Assembly (NCBI GenBank): GCA_934157205.1
Contig: CAKPHJ010000016.1
Span: 1 to 33,611, forward strand
Reading direction: 5' to 3'
DNA from: an uncultured Clostridia bacterium
Lineage (GTDB): Bacteria > Bacillota > Clostridia > TANB77 > CAG-508
DNA: 33,611 bases
Each line of letters starts with the position of its first letter. Position 1 is the first letter of the stretch. A model generated the notes under the pieces. That model searched no databases and was not told the DNA's origin. It was given only the letters and a program-made list of their open reading frames with translations. Made by a program: the position numbers and the translations under genes. Shown here piece after piece: positions 26,393 to 33,611 of the stretch.

Positions 26393-28023
26393 AAGATGTA
26401 GTAAAAATTGTAGATGATCAAATAGAAAATAATAAAGAAGTAATTAGTTTAATGCCAAAAAAAGGCGTGAAAAAAATAAGAGAATATAAATTAAAATTGC
26501 AAGAACTTATAGATGGATATAGCAAAATAAATGAAAGTTTAGTTAAAGAAATAAAATTAAGATATGACAAAATAATAAATATACAAGAAAATCCTAAATT
26601 AGCAGAGCTAGAATCAGAATTAACAGAACTTCAAAATTTTTCATATGAAAGTAATTTAAAAACAACATTTGAGAAAATGAATCTAGATAAACTAATATAT
26701 GACATAAATGGATATTATAAAAAAGACTTAAAAACAACCAACCAAAATATTTTAGATTGTATAAAGAGCTTTAAAGAAGCTGGAATAGAAATTACAAGTG
26801 AAGATTTTAATATTAGTGAATATGTAAATGAATATATAACAGTGTTGTTACAAGAAAATAATGCGAATTCCGAAAGAGTTAGAAAAAAATTCGAGGATAT
26901 ATATTGGAAATGTTCAGAATTAATTTATCATATATATGTTAACATTAGATATTTATACGACCAAAACGAAAAAAAATTAGAAAAATTTTATACATTAAGA
27001 ACAAATGAAATAAATGAACAACTAAAAAGTAAATATAAAGATTTGAAAGAAAAAAGAACATTATTATTAGAAGAATATGAAACATTAAAAAATAGAGATG
27101 CAAAAAATATTTTAATAAGATTTCAAAATCTTACACTTTCAATAAATGACTATCAAGAATCAAATTTTAATGATATATACACAAAAATGTTAAAAAACTA
27201 TGAAAAATTAGGCGAAAATGAAAAAGAGGCGGCAAATAGAAACATAGTTAAATTAAACAGTAATTTACTTGAATATAAGAAATATTTAGAGTATAAATTT
27301 ATCAATGATGAAATAATATCAATGAAAGACGAAATAGATAAACAAAAACAAAACGAAACTGAAAAGCAAAAAGATAATAAAAAGAAAAGAACAAAAACAA
27401 AACCTCAAAGTGAAATAGAAAAAGAAAAGATAAATAAACTATATAGTGAAATAATCAAATTAAATAATGAAATTTTAAATAAAAACAAAAATAAAATTTT
27501 CTTTAAAGCACTTAGTAGTATGGAATTGAAAAATAAAATATTACAAAGAGATAATAAAATAATGGAAATAAAGAAAACATATGCAGTTTTAGACGAAATC
27601 GAATTTAAAAACAGAATAGAAAACAATATATATGGATTTTCAAAAATTTCAGAAGTACTTGCATTTGGAAGTTATAATTATGGTGTTTTAGCAAAAATCC
27701 TAATTAAAAATAATAACGAAATTACAGATAAAGAAATAGCAACAAAAATTATGGAAATACGTAATTTTATAAAACAATATAATTTTTCTGTTATAAATAA
27801 TATTAATATAGAAGATAAAAAAGATATAGCAATTATAATAAAAGATAAATATGAGCTTACAGGACTAAATGTTACAAAAGATGATTTCCAAGAGGACAAT
27901 TTAGATGATTTAATTAGAAGAACTGAAATTATAAAAAATTATTTAGACATTCAAAAAAGTGCTATAAATACAGACGAAATAAAATTTGTCTTAAATGCTA
28001 AAGAAGTATTAGAACAAGCATAA
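26389..28023 (+). CDS. Large coiled-coil cytoplasmic protein, unrecognised
   Basis: 544 residues from GTG 26389 (GAGGAGGAA 8 bases upstream). There is no signal peptide or membrane helix. Long heptad-rich stretches occupy about 1-90 and 175-375, interrupted by a Lys-rich linker (KQKDNKKKRTKTKPQS near 330). The last 150 residues are more globular, with LDEIEFKNRIENNIYGFSKISEVLAFGSYNYG and a tail of short helices. It lies between the second and third SipW modules and may be a scaffold for the secretion or ATPase machinery. No catalytic motif is seen. The only CGG triplet is out of frame (gaG GCG GCa). Confidence 0.75.
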   Translation: MKDVVKIVDDQIENNKEVISLMPKKGVKKIREYKLKLQELIDGYSKINESLVKEIKLRYDKIINIQENPKLAELESELTELQNFSYESNLKTTFEKMNLDKLIYDINGYYKKDLKTTNQNILDCIKSFKEAGIEITSEDFNISEYVNEYITVLLQENNANSERVRKKFEDIYWKCSELIYHIYVNIRYLYDQNEKKLEKFYTLRTNEINEQLKSKYKDLKEKRTLLLEEYETLKNRDAKNILIRFQNLTLSINDYQESNFNDIYTKMLKNYEKLGENEKEAANRNIVKLNSNLLEYKKYLEYKFINDEIISMKDEIDKQKQNETEKQKDNKKKRTKTKPQSEIEKEKINKLYSEIIKLNNEILNKNKNKIFFKALSSMELKNKILQRDNKIMEIKKTYAVLDEIEFKNRIENNIYGFSKISEVLAFGSYNYGVLAKILIKNNNEITDKEIATKIMEIRNFIKQYNFSVINNINIEDKKDIAIIIKDKYELTGLNVTKDDFQEDNLDDLIRRTEIIKNYLDIQKSAINTDEIKFVLNAKEVLEQA

Positions 28024-28038
28024 ATAAGGGTGAGATTA

Positions 28039-28611
28039 TTGGAATATAATGAAGAAAAAATTTCTAAATATACACAAAAAAAAATAAAAATAAAAAATAT
28101 AACAAGAAATATTTTGATTTCTATTTTTGTAATAATATGTGTATTTAATTTTATATTTTCACCAATTATTCAAGATAAAACTAATTTGTATTTTTTTGTT
28201 ATAATATCTGGAAGCATGAGACCAGAATTAAAGGAAAATGATGCAATAATAGTAAAAAAAATAAATTTTAACAAATTAAAAATTAATGACATTATTTCAT
28301 ACAATAATAATGGAACAGTTGTAACACATAGAATTGTTGAAATTTATACAGATGAAGGTATAGTATATACAAAAGGAGATAATAACGAAAATATAGATTG
28401 GAATAAAGTAGAAAAAGAACAAATATATGGAAAAGTAGTTTTAAAAATACCATACATAGGAAAAATACTTAACTTTTTATATAATGGAAATAAATATTTT
28501 ATACTCATATTTTTAACTTATATAATATTTGAAATAAATTCTAGAAAAAAAGAAAAAAGAAAGAAAAAAAGAAAAAAATATGAAATAAAACAAAAAAGAA
28601 ACATAATATAA
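28039..28611 (+). CDS. sipW: SipW-type signal peptidase I (S26B, third active copy)
   Basis: 190 residues if translation begins at TTG 28039. An in-frame GTG at 28030 lies inside the AAGGGTGAG ribosome site and is less likely. It has an N-terminal helix, IISGSMRPELKENDAIIVKK (Ser59 from the TTG start), VVTHRI (His97), YTKGDNNENIDWNKV, KVVLKIPYIG and a C-terminal helix with a very basic tail (KKEKRKKKRKK). It is followed 17 bases later by a TasA-like gene and heads the third peptidase/substrate module (28629-32157). Confidence 0.88.
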   Translation: MEYNEEKISKYTQKKIKIKNITRNILISIFVIICVFNFIFSPIIQDKTNLYFFVIISGSMRPELKENDAIIVKKINFNKLKINDIISYNNNGTVVTHRIVEIYTDEGIVYTKGDNNENIDWNKVEKEQIYGKVVLKIPYIGKILNFLYNGNKYFILIFLTYIIFEINSRKKEKRKKKRKKYEIKQKRNII

Positions 28612-28628
28612 GCAGGTAGGTGTATAAA

Positions 28629-29336
28629 GTGAATATATTACGAAAGCTAAGAAGATTGAAAAAACAATCATTACAAACAAAAATAAGATTAATATGTATA
28701 TTTTCTGTAATGCTAATAACAGTTACATATGCATGGTTTACATCTGCAGGGAGAGTTAAAACTAAAAATTTAGAAGCTAATATAGATTCATGGGATGTAC
28801 AATATGTAATAAAAGATGGAGAGAATGCAGAAATAACACCAACAGATGACGAGCTTTTAGAAAAAGAATTTACAATGACAATGCAAGATATTTATCCAGG
28901 TGTTGCAGATACAACAAAACGTGTTAAAATATATAATACAGCGAAAGTGCCTTCAGAAATATATGTAGAAATAACTTCGGTAAAATTGTTTGGAGAGGAA
29001 TTAATAGGTAAATTAGCAGAAAAAGGTGCTATAAAATACTATGATGAAAGTAAAAAAGTAAGAATATTTGAAACAGAAGATTACCCATTTGATATAGGAT
29101 ATACATATGATAAAAAAATAATACAAGGTCAATATAATAGTGAGACAGATACAACAGCAAAAGCAGAATTTAATTTTGATGTTAATTGGATTTTTAATGG
29201 CGAAAATGATAATTTAGATACGCAAATAGGAAAAAAAGCTTATGAATATTATCAAGCAAATAATAATGATGTTCCAGCTTTAGAAATTAAAGTAAAAATA
29301 GTTGCTAGAAAATATGAACCATATAAAAATCAATAA
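28629..29336 (+). CDS. TasA-like secreted protein (YAWF type)
   Basis: 235 residues from GTG 28629. The ribosome site GCAGGTAGGTG (28612-28622) rules out the GTG at 28620. A basic N-terminus and signal helix end VTYAWFTSAGRVKTKNLEANIDSWDVQYVI. The TYAWF motif marks the processing region of clostridial SipW substrates, and the following strand pattern is typical of the TasA-like fold. FTMTMQDIYPGVADTTKRVKIYN and KAEFNFDVNWIFNGENDNLDTQIG are strongly similar in layout to the protein at 31477. The two form a paralogous pair, perhaps fibre-base or cap subunits around the large protein at 30182. Confidence 0.75.
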   Translation: MNILRKLRRLKKQSLQTKIRLICIFSVMLITVTYAWFTSAGRVKTKNLEANIDSWDVQYVIKDGENAEITPTDDELLEKEFTMTMQDIYPGVADTTKRVKIYNTAKVPSEIYVEITSVKLFGEELIGKLAEKGAIKYYDESKKVRIFETEDYPFDIGYTYDKKIIQGQYNSETDTTAKAEFNFDVNWIFNGENDNLDTQIGKKAYEYYQANNNDVPALEIKVKIVARKYEPYKNQ

Positions 29337-29340
29337 ACAA

Positions 29341-29367
29341 TGTAACAAAACTGTAAAAAAACTGTAA
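29341..29367 (-). promoter_or_regulatory. Three TGTAA/TTACA half-sites with exact 11-bp period
   Basis: TGTAA begins at 29341, 29352 and 29363. On the minus strand these read as three TTACA boxes spaced 11 bp apart. They lie 12 bp before the -35 of the next promoter. The motif matches, in the other orientation, the boxes at 5404-5420 and 32220-32236. The spacing is that of PhoP/PhoB-family operators. Confidence 0.5.
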
Positions 29368-29378
29368 CATAATATTAA

Positions 29379-29407
29379 TTGACAAAATACGATAAATAAT
29401 TTAAAAT
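29379..29407 (+). promoter_or_regulatory. Promoter of the 29442-31297 unit
   Basis: TTGACA (29379-29384), 17 bases and TAAAAT (29402-29407) lie 34 bases before the start codon of the next gene. The promoter is directly downstream of the three TGTAA boxes. Confidence 0.7.
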
Positions 29408-29441
29408 AAAATTAATTCTTTAGGAAATGTTTGGTGGTAAA

Positions 29442-30158
29442 ATGTCAGAAAAAAGCAAAAAAAAGAGTATAAGAAATCAAAACAAAGCAAGAGAAAGGAA
29501 AACTAGAATACTTCGAATTTCACTTTTAGTAATTATATTAGCTTTAGTAAACATATATGTTGTTTTGGGGCTTATATATAAAGGTGATGGTTTTACTATT
29601 ACACTTGATAGCGAAAATGGAAGGAAAAGCAACCTAGTAATCTATGATAGTCCTTCAAATAAAAATATTGAAAAAACTTATTTAAAGGCTGACAACATTG
29701 ACTCTTTTTCAGATATATCAGTAGATTGGTTACCTCAAAACATAAATAACGAAGCAGATGGACCGCATAATGGAAACCATTATATAGCATATACTTTTTA
29801 CGCGGAAAATATGGGAAATGACACAATCAATTATTGGACACGTATTGATATTGATGATGTTGTTAAAAATGTAGATGAAGCAATAAGAGTTATGGTATAT
29901 AAAAACGGTGAAAAAACAATATATGCTAAGCCAAATTCAATTACAAAAGAAGCCGAAAAAGGTACAACAAAATTTTATTCTACAGAAGACAATATAATAA
30001 TGTTACAACAAAACAGCAATTTCAAAGTAGGCGACATAGATAAATATACAGTTGTAATTTGGGTTGAAGGTGATGACCAAGACTGCATAGATTCCTTAAT
30101 AGGTGGAGAAATAAAAATGCATATGACTCTTACAGAAGAACATTTAAAAGAAGAATAA
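29442..30158 (+). CDS. Membrane-anchored TasA-associated surface protein
   Basis: 238 residues from ATG 29442. The ATG at 29427 is only 1 base after AGGA and is not favoured. A very basic cytoplasmic tail (about 1-24) is followed by one hydrophobic helix (about 26-46) ending GLIYKGDGFTITLDS. The extracellular part has YIAYTFYAENMGNDTINYWTRIDIDDVVKNVDEAIRVMVYKNG and DKYTVVIWVEGDDQDCIDSLIGGEIKMHM. I recognise this as a conserved block of clostridial TasA/camelysin-like companion proteins, but its function is not established. It is the first gene behind the regulated promoter at 29379 and is followed 23 bases later by the putative major subunit. Confidence 0.7.
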   Translation: MSEKSKKKSIRNQNKARERKTRILRISLLVIILALVNIYVVLGLIYKGDGFTITLDSENGRKSNLVIYDSPSNKNIEKTYLKADNIDSFSDISVDWLPQNINNEADGPHNGNHYIAYTFYAENMGNDTINYWTRIDIDDVVKNVDEAIRVMVYKNGEKTIYAKPNSITKEAEKGTTKFYSTEDNIIMLQQNSNFKVGDIDKYTVVIWVEGDDQDCIDSLIGGEIKMHMTLTEEHLKEE

Positions 30159-30181
30159 TTAAATAAAAGGAGAAATATAAA

Positions 30182-31297
30182 ATGAAAAAAAGAACAAAAA
30201 ACAATCAAAAAAGAATTAATTCTTTAGTTCTACTTATTGTATTTACAGCTATTTTATTAATTGTATCAACTTATGCATGGTTTAGTACACAAAGAAATGT
30301 ATCTCTTACAGATTTAAAAGGTAAGGTTACAGTTGCAGAAGGTTTACAAATTTCTTTAAATGCAGCTCCAGATTCTTGGTCACAAGAAGTATCAATAACA
30401 GATGAGAACATAAATGCAGCAAATGTTGCTGGAAAAATCGCAAACAGAGTACCAAGTACATTAATACCAGTTTCTACAGATGGATCAGCTGCAAATCTTG
30501 GAAATACAGTAAAAATGTATGAAGGTGATTTAAACGGAAGAAAAATGGCAACAACAACTTTAGTTGATGAAGCAACAGAAGACAAATATTATGCATTTGA
30601 TATGTATTTAATGAACACAAATAAAACAACAACAGCTGGTACAAATGATTTAACATTAGAAATGGATGGAAGTAATGCAACATCAGACGCAGACTTTGGT
30701 GCACAAAACGCAGTTAGAGTTGGATTTGGTATGGTAGGAACTACAAAAACATTACTTGATGGTGACAATAAATTTACTGGTATCCCAGCTCAAGATGCAG
30801 TTTTAACAGCTACAACAGGAAAAGCAATTACAAAATTATCTATTTGGGAACCAAATTATGATAAACATGCTCAAGCAATTGTAAATGCAGCATCTGGAAA
30901 AATCAAATTACCAACAACTATAACAGCAGATAACTATGGTTCTGGTACAGTAGCAGATGGTAAATTAAGCTTTACAACAGCACAAGGATTTAATACATAT
31001 GCTGTAAAAGCTGCAGGTGCTGTCAATGACATATATGATTGGACAGATTCTAATTTAGCAGAACAAAAAACAACATCAACATTGGCTTCAGAAAACAATA
31101 AAACTAATACTCCTAAAGATCTTATGGATACAGGAGCTACTCAAACAAAAATTACTATAGCTAAAAATGCTATAACAAGAGTAAGAGTATATGTATGGTT
31201 AGAAGGACAAGATGTTGATAGTACAAACTATGCATCATTCAGCCAAGCTTTAAATATTAATATGAAATTATCAAGATCTGCTACAGATAACACATAA
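30182..31297 (+). CDS. Putative major TasA-like fibre subunit
   Basis: 371 residues behind a strong AAGGAG ribosome site. The signal helix (14-33) ends STYAWFSTQRNVSLTDLKGKV, with SipW-type processing expected near TYA. The mature part is long, low in Cys, rich in Ala, Thr, Asn and Gly, and ends with a closing strand VRVYVWLEGQDVDSTNYASFSQALNINMKLS. Compared with neighbours it uses more GCT, GGT, CTT and AAC codons and is visibly less AT-biased. It also has its own strong terminator. Both are signs of high expression. This fits a major structural subunit, with the proteins at 28629, 29442 and 31477 as accessories. No CGG is in frame. Confidence 0.75.
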   Translation: MKKRTKNNQKRINSLVLLIVFTAILLIVSTYAWFSTQRNVSLTDLKGKVTVAEGLQISLNAAPDSWSQEVSITDENINAANVAGKIANRVPSTLIPVSTDGSAANLGNTVKMYEGDLNGRKMATTTLVDEATEDKYYAFDMYLMNTNKTTTAGTNDLTLEMDGSNATSDADFGAQNAVRVGFGMVGTTKTLLDGDNKFTGIPAQDAVLTATTGKAITKLSIWEPNYDKHAQAIVNAASGKIKLPTTITADNYGSGTVADGKLSFTTAQGFNTYAVKAAGAVNDIYDWTDSNLAEQKTTSTLASENNKTNTPKDLMDTGATQTKITIAKNAITRVRVYVWLEGQDVDSTNYASFSQALNINMKLSRSATDNT

Positions 31298-31325
31298 TAA
31301 ATTATATATCAATAAAATATAAAAC

Positions 31326-31356
31326 AAAAATGCCAGTCCTTAAAACTGGCATTTTT
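31326..31356 (+). terminator. Strong intrinsic terminator after the major fibre subunit
   Basis: A perfect 12-bp stem, AAAAATGCCAGT (31326-31337) with ACTGGCATTTTT (31345-31356), encloses a 7-base loop. Symmetric A and T tracts could allow termination in both directions. Confidence 0.9.
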
Positions 31357-31476
31357 ATATAACAGAATGGTTTTGCTTTTTTATATTATATAAAATCTAC
31401 ATAGCTATACATTTGAGACTTTTAAATAACTAGCAAAAACTAGAAATAAAATGAGCTTTATTTGGAGGCCTATAAA

Positions 31477-32157
31477 ATGAGATTATTAAGATATCTAAGA
31501 AAACACAATTATAAATTAAAAATACCTACAAAAAGAATATTAATTTTGATAAGTACACTAATAATGACTACTTTTGCATGGTTTGCATTTTCAAAAACAT
31601 TGCAAACAGGAATAGGTATGCATATAAGAACATGGAATATAGAAGTATTTGATTCTTCTGGAAATAAAGTAGATGGAAATAATTTAACTGTTAACTTTAC
31701 AGACCTTTATCCAACAATGGAAAATCAAAGTCAAAATTTTACGGTAAAAAATAATGGAGAAGTAGATGCAAGTATTTCATTTGAAATAGCGAGCTTAACA
31801 ATTTTAGGTGTAGAATATCAAATTGTAGATACAAAGCCAGATGATAATAGTACAACATATATAATAAAAAATGCAGAAAAAGAATCTACAACAGATACAT
31901 CAAAAATGTGTGGTGATATAATAAATGACACAGAGCGTTTTCCATTTGTGCTATCTGTAGAAAGAGACAAAAAAATAGAAAAAAATGGTGGAACAGGAAC
32001 AATAACAGCAACATTTAAATGGGACGGAACAGATGATACTAAACACGAATTAGATTCTATTTGGGGATATAATATGGCAAATTATTATGAAAACAACACA
32101 GATAAAGCAGGAATTCAATTAAAACTTAAATTAAAAACAGAACAAATAGAAGAATAG
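31477..32157 (+). CDS. TasA-like secreted protein (FAWF type)
   Basis: 226 residues from ATG 31477, with TTGGAGG 8 bases upstream. The TTG at 31462 is part of that ribosome site and is rejected. A basic N-terminus (MRLLRYLRKHNYKLKIPTKR) precedes a signal helix ending TTFAWFAFSKTLQTGIGMHI, the clostridial (Y/F)AWF processing motif. The layout TWNIEVF, DLYPTMENQSQNFTVKNNGEVDASISFEI, FKWDGTDDTKHELDSIWGYNMANYY matches the protein at 28629 module for module. It follows the strong terminator at 31326, so it probably has its own promoter or depends on read-through. Confidence 0.75.
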   Translation: MRLLRYLRKHNYKLKIPTKRILILISTLIMTTFAWFAFSKTLQTGIGMHIRTWNIEVFDSSGNKVDGNNLTVNFTDLYPTMENQSQNFTVKNNGEVDASISFEIASLTILGVEYQIVDTKPDDNSTTYIIKNAEKESTTDTSKMCGDIINDTERFPFVLSVERDKKIEKNGGTGTITATFKWDGTDDTKHELDSIWGYNMANYYENNTDKAGIQLKLKLKTEQIEE

Positions 32158-32219
32158 AAATAATATTTTTTACTTTTATTAAAACATTATATTTAAACTT
32201 TTTGAACCATAATTTCTAT

Positions 32220-32316
32220 TTTACAAATGTATTACAATAATATGAAAAAAGTGTAATATAAATGAATAACATTGAAAATTTTAAATATATATGTTATTCT
32301 ATATTATATAGAATAA
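32220..32316 (+). promoter_or_regulatory. Control region of the last plus-strand gene: TTACA boxes, promoter and 11-bp palindrome
   Basis: TTTACA (32220) and ATTACA (32231) stand 11 bp apart, as in the other two box clusters. A weaker promoter follows: TTGAAA (32272-32277), 17 bases, and extended -10 TG-T-TATTCT (32292-32300). A perfect 11-bp inverted repeat, TTATTCTATAT (32294-32304) with ATATAGAATAA (32306-32316), overlaps the -10 and the likely start of transcription. That is the place for a repressor to bind. Confidence 0.5.
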
Positions 32317-32362
32317 TAGTGTAATGGCAAAAAATGTATTTAACGCAAAAGATGGAGGAACC

Positions 32363-33331
32363 ATGAAAAAAGGTATAAAAAAAGAAGAAAATATCGATGT
32401 TTGGAGCGAAATGAGAAGTAGCTTAAACAATATAGACAACGAAATAAACACAAAAGCAGAAAAAGATAGATATTTAAATGAATTAAGAAAAAGAATAAAA
32501 GAAGAATTTGAAGAAAAAGGAATGCTTCCAAAACTTCAAACAAATATAGCTATCAAAAATTGTGAAGAACATACTGAACTTAGAGTTATAACAAATGAAT
32601 TCACAATAAAACCTCAGAAAAATGGATATCAATTTAAAAGCGAAAACCCAGAATTATATATAACATCTGAAAAAGAAGCAATCAGAATAATATGCAAAAA
32701 AACATTTTTACATATAGAAAGCAAAAAAAATACATATTGGGTTTTAACAAATAATCCAAACATAAAAGTAGATTGCAATGTTCAAGGACTAAGCAAAGAA
32801 GATGATGTATTAGGTTTTTATGTACAAAATCTTACAGAACTTGAAATAAAAGATAAAACATTAATAGTAAAAATATATGATGTAACAGAAAAAAATAATG
32901 TATCTGATAATAAAACACTAATAATATCAAATATAGATGGAAAAGTATATTTACCATATAATGCAGAAGAGTTAAAACAAAATTTACATATGGAAAAAAA
33001 TAAAACAAAACAAGAAATAATACAAGAAAAATATGTAGTACCTATTTCTAATTTTTCACATCCAATTAAAGCTAGATATATAGAAGGTTATAAATTAATG
33101 AGATATAAAGAAGGTAAATCTAATGTAGCTTCAATTTTATTTGGAATAGAATTGATGTTTGAATTTAGTTTGCATCCTGCAATAATTACAGCTTGCAAAA
33201 GTGTAGATGAATTAGACATTTATTTAGATTGCCTAGAAGATAATGAACTAGATAAATTTTCTTGTTTTAAAATAGTTTATCAAACATTACCAATGATTAA
33301 TAAAAAGAGTAAAAAAGTTCATTATGTATAA
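32363..33331 (+). CDS. Unrecognised 322-residue protein
   Basis: The start is taken at ATG 32363, where GATGGAGGAA (32351-32360) gives a strong ribosome site; an ATG at 32324 has none. No signal or membrane segment. The N-terminus (about 1-55) is a charged helix (MKKGIKKEENIDVWSEMRSS...). The middle (about 60-215) is strand-rich. The C-terminal 100 residues (YVVPISNFSHPIKARYIEGYKLMRYKEGKSNVASILFGIELMFEFS...) are helical. I know no family with this pattern. It is monocistronic, between the palindromic operator and a hairpin, and lies beside the surface-protein cluster, so it may be a regulator or cytoplasmic accessory. Confidence 0.7.
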   Translation: MKKGIKKEENIDVWSEMRSSLNNIDNEINTKAEKDRYLNELRKRIKEEFEEKGMLPKLQTNIAIKNCEEHTELRVITNEFTIKPQKNGYQFKSENPELYITSEKEAIRIICKKTFLHIESKKNTYWVLTNNPNIKVDCNVQGLSKEDDVLGFYVQNLTELEIKDKTLIVKIYDVTEKNNVSDNKTLIISNIDGKVYLPYNAEELKQNLHMEKNKTKQEIIQEKYVVPISNFSHPIKARYIEGYKLMRYKEGKSNVASILFGIELMFEFSLHPAIITACKSVDELDIYLDCLEDNELDKFSCFKIVYQTLPMINKKSKKVHYV

Positions 33332-33341
33332 AATATTAAAG

Positions 33342-33369
33342 CCTGTATAAATGGTAATATTTATACAGG
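33342..33369. terminator. Hairpin between convergent genes
   Basis: CCTGTATAAAT (33342-33352) pairs perfectly with ATTTATACAGG (33359-33369) over a 6-base loop. T-rich flanks are short on either side. It may terminate both the 32363 gene and the incoming minus-strand gene. Confidence 0.6.
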
Positions 33370-33432
33370 TTAAATTATGAATTTTATATTTATAATTTAT
33401 AAGAGAAATTAGTTATATTTAATGAAGTATTT

Positions 33433-33611
33433 TTATTGTCTTTCAATATGATTAATTTCTTTTATAGATAATCCAGTTATTTCGTGAATTGTATTTTTAT
33501 TAAAATTTTTGCTAAGCATTTTTTTAACAATATCTTCTTGCTTTTGAGCTATACCTGCTTTTAAGCCTTTATCATATCCAGCGTCTTCAATGGCTTTTTG
33601 ATCCATTATGT
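33433..33611 (-). CDS. rpn: Rpn/PD-(D/E)XK nuclease transposase family protein, C-terminal end (partial)
   Basis: The stop TAA lies at 33433-33435 on the minus strand and the frame stays open to the window edge. The 59 visible residues (MDQKAIEDAGYDKGLKAGIAQKQ..., IVKKMLSKNFNKNTIHEITGLS, IKEINHIERQ) match the tail of Rpn family recombination-promoting nuclease/putative transposases. There, a Gly-rich EGxxxG helix is followed by a small helix-turn-helix-like TGLSxxEI motif. The catalytic domain is outside the window, so integrity is unknown. Such genes often mark mobile or variable regions. Confidence 0.65.
   Translation of the reverse strand, partial: IMDQKAIEDAGYDKGLKAGIAQKQEDIVKKMLSKNFNKNTIHEITGLSIKEINHIERQ

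Overview
The window is very AT-rich, with AGA as the dominant arginine codon. Shine-Dalgarno sites are of the AGGAGG type and promoters are of the TTGACA-17-TATAAT type. It carries a LytTR/GHKL agr quorum-sensing system, many SipW-type signal peptidases and TasA/camelysin-like secreted proteins. Together these suggest an uncultured gut-type Clostridia/Firmicutes bacterium. This is inferred from gene content; no rRNA or marker gene is present.

Layout. (1) 1-1680: a promoter, a 24-codon His/Thr-rich leader ORF, a hairpin terminator, and a prepilin-like gene. The prepilin's C-terminus is a GC-rich C-type-lectin-like segment that resembles a diversity-generating-retroelement variable region. (2) 2049-5261: agrB and agrD on the plus strand face agrA and agrC on the minus strand, tail to tail. 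A hairpin-rich, MITE-like palindrome lies between them. (3) 5514-17470: one giant surface protein of about 3,984 residues, made of Ig-like modules, BspA/DUF285 leucine-rich repeats and a long beta-helix. (4) 17508-32157: a surface-protein assembly locus with three SipW-type signal peptidases that keep the Ser/His catalytic pair and one that has lost it. Interleaved are about six TasA/camelysin-like proteins, a membrane-anchored McrB-like AAA+ ATPase next to a DUF2357-like protein, and a coiled-coil protein translationally coupled to a 46-residue ORF. (5) 32363-33611: an unrecognised gene behind an operator-like palindrome, then the 3' end of an Rpn/PD-(D/E)XK transposase-family gene on the minus strand.

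Main discovery. Three genes (prepilin, giant adhesin, one TasA-like protein) are interrupted by four +1 frame breaks. In every case the codon at the break is an in-frame CGG. Skipping its C, so that reading continues at GGN, restores the downstream frame. I found no other in-frame CGG in any gene of the window on either strand; every other CGG triplet straddles two codons. This points to CGG being unassigned as a normal triplet here. CGGN may be read as a four-base codon, or the ribosome may shift +1 at CGG, giving a glycine-like residue. A sequencing artefact must be excluded, but it would have to add a C in front of GG four times, always in frame.

How the parts may work together (inference): the agr system and a PhoB-like regulator recognising TTACA direct repeats with 11-bp spacing may control display of the giant adhesin and TasA-like fibres. 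These are matured by dedicated SipW peptidases. CGG recoding may add a translational control point to several secreted proteins.
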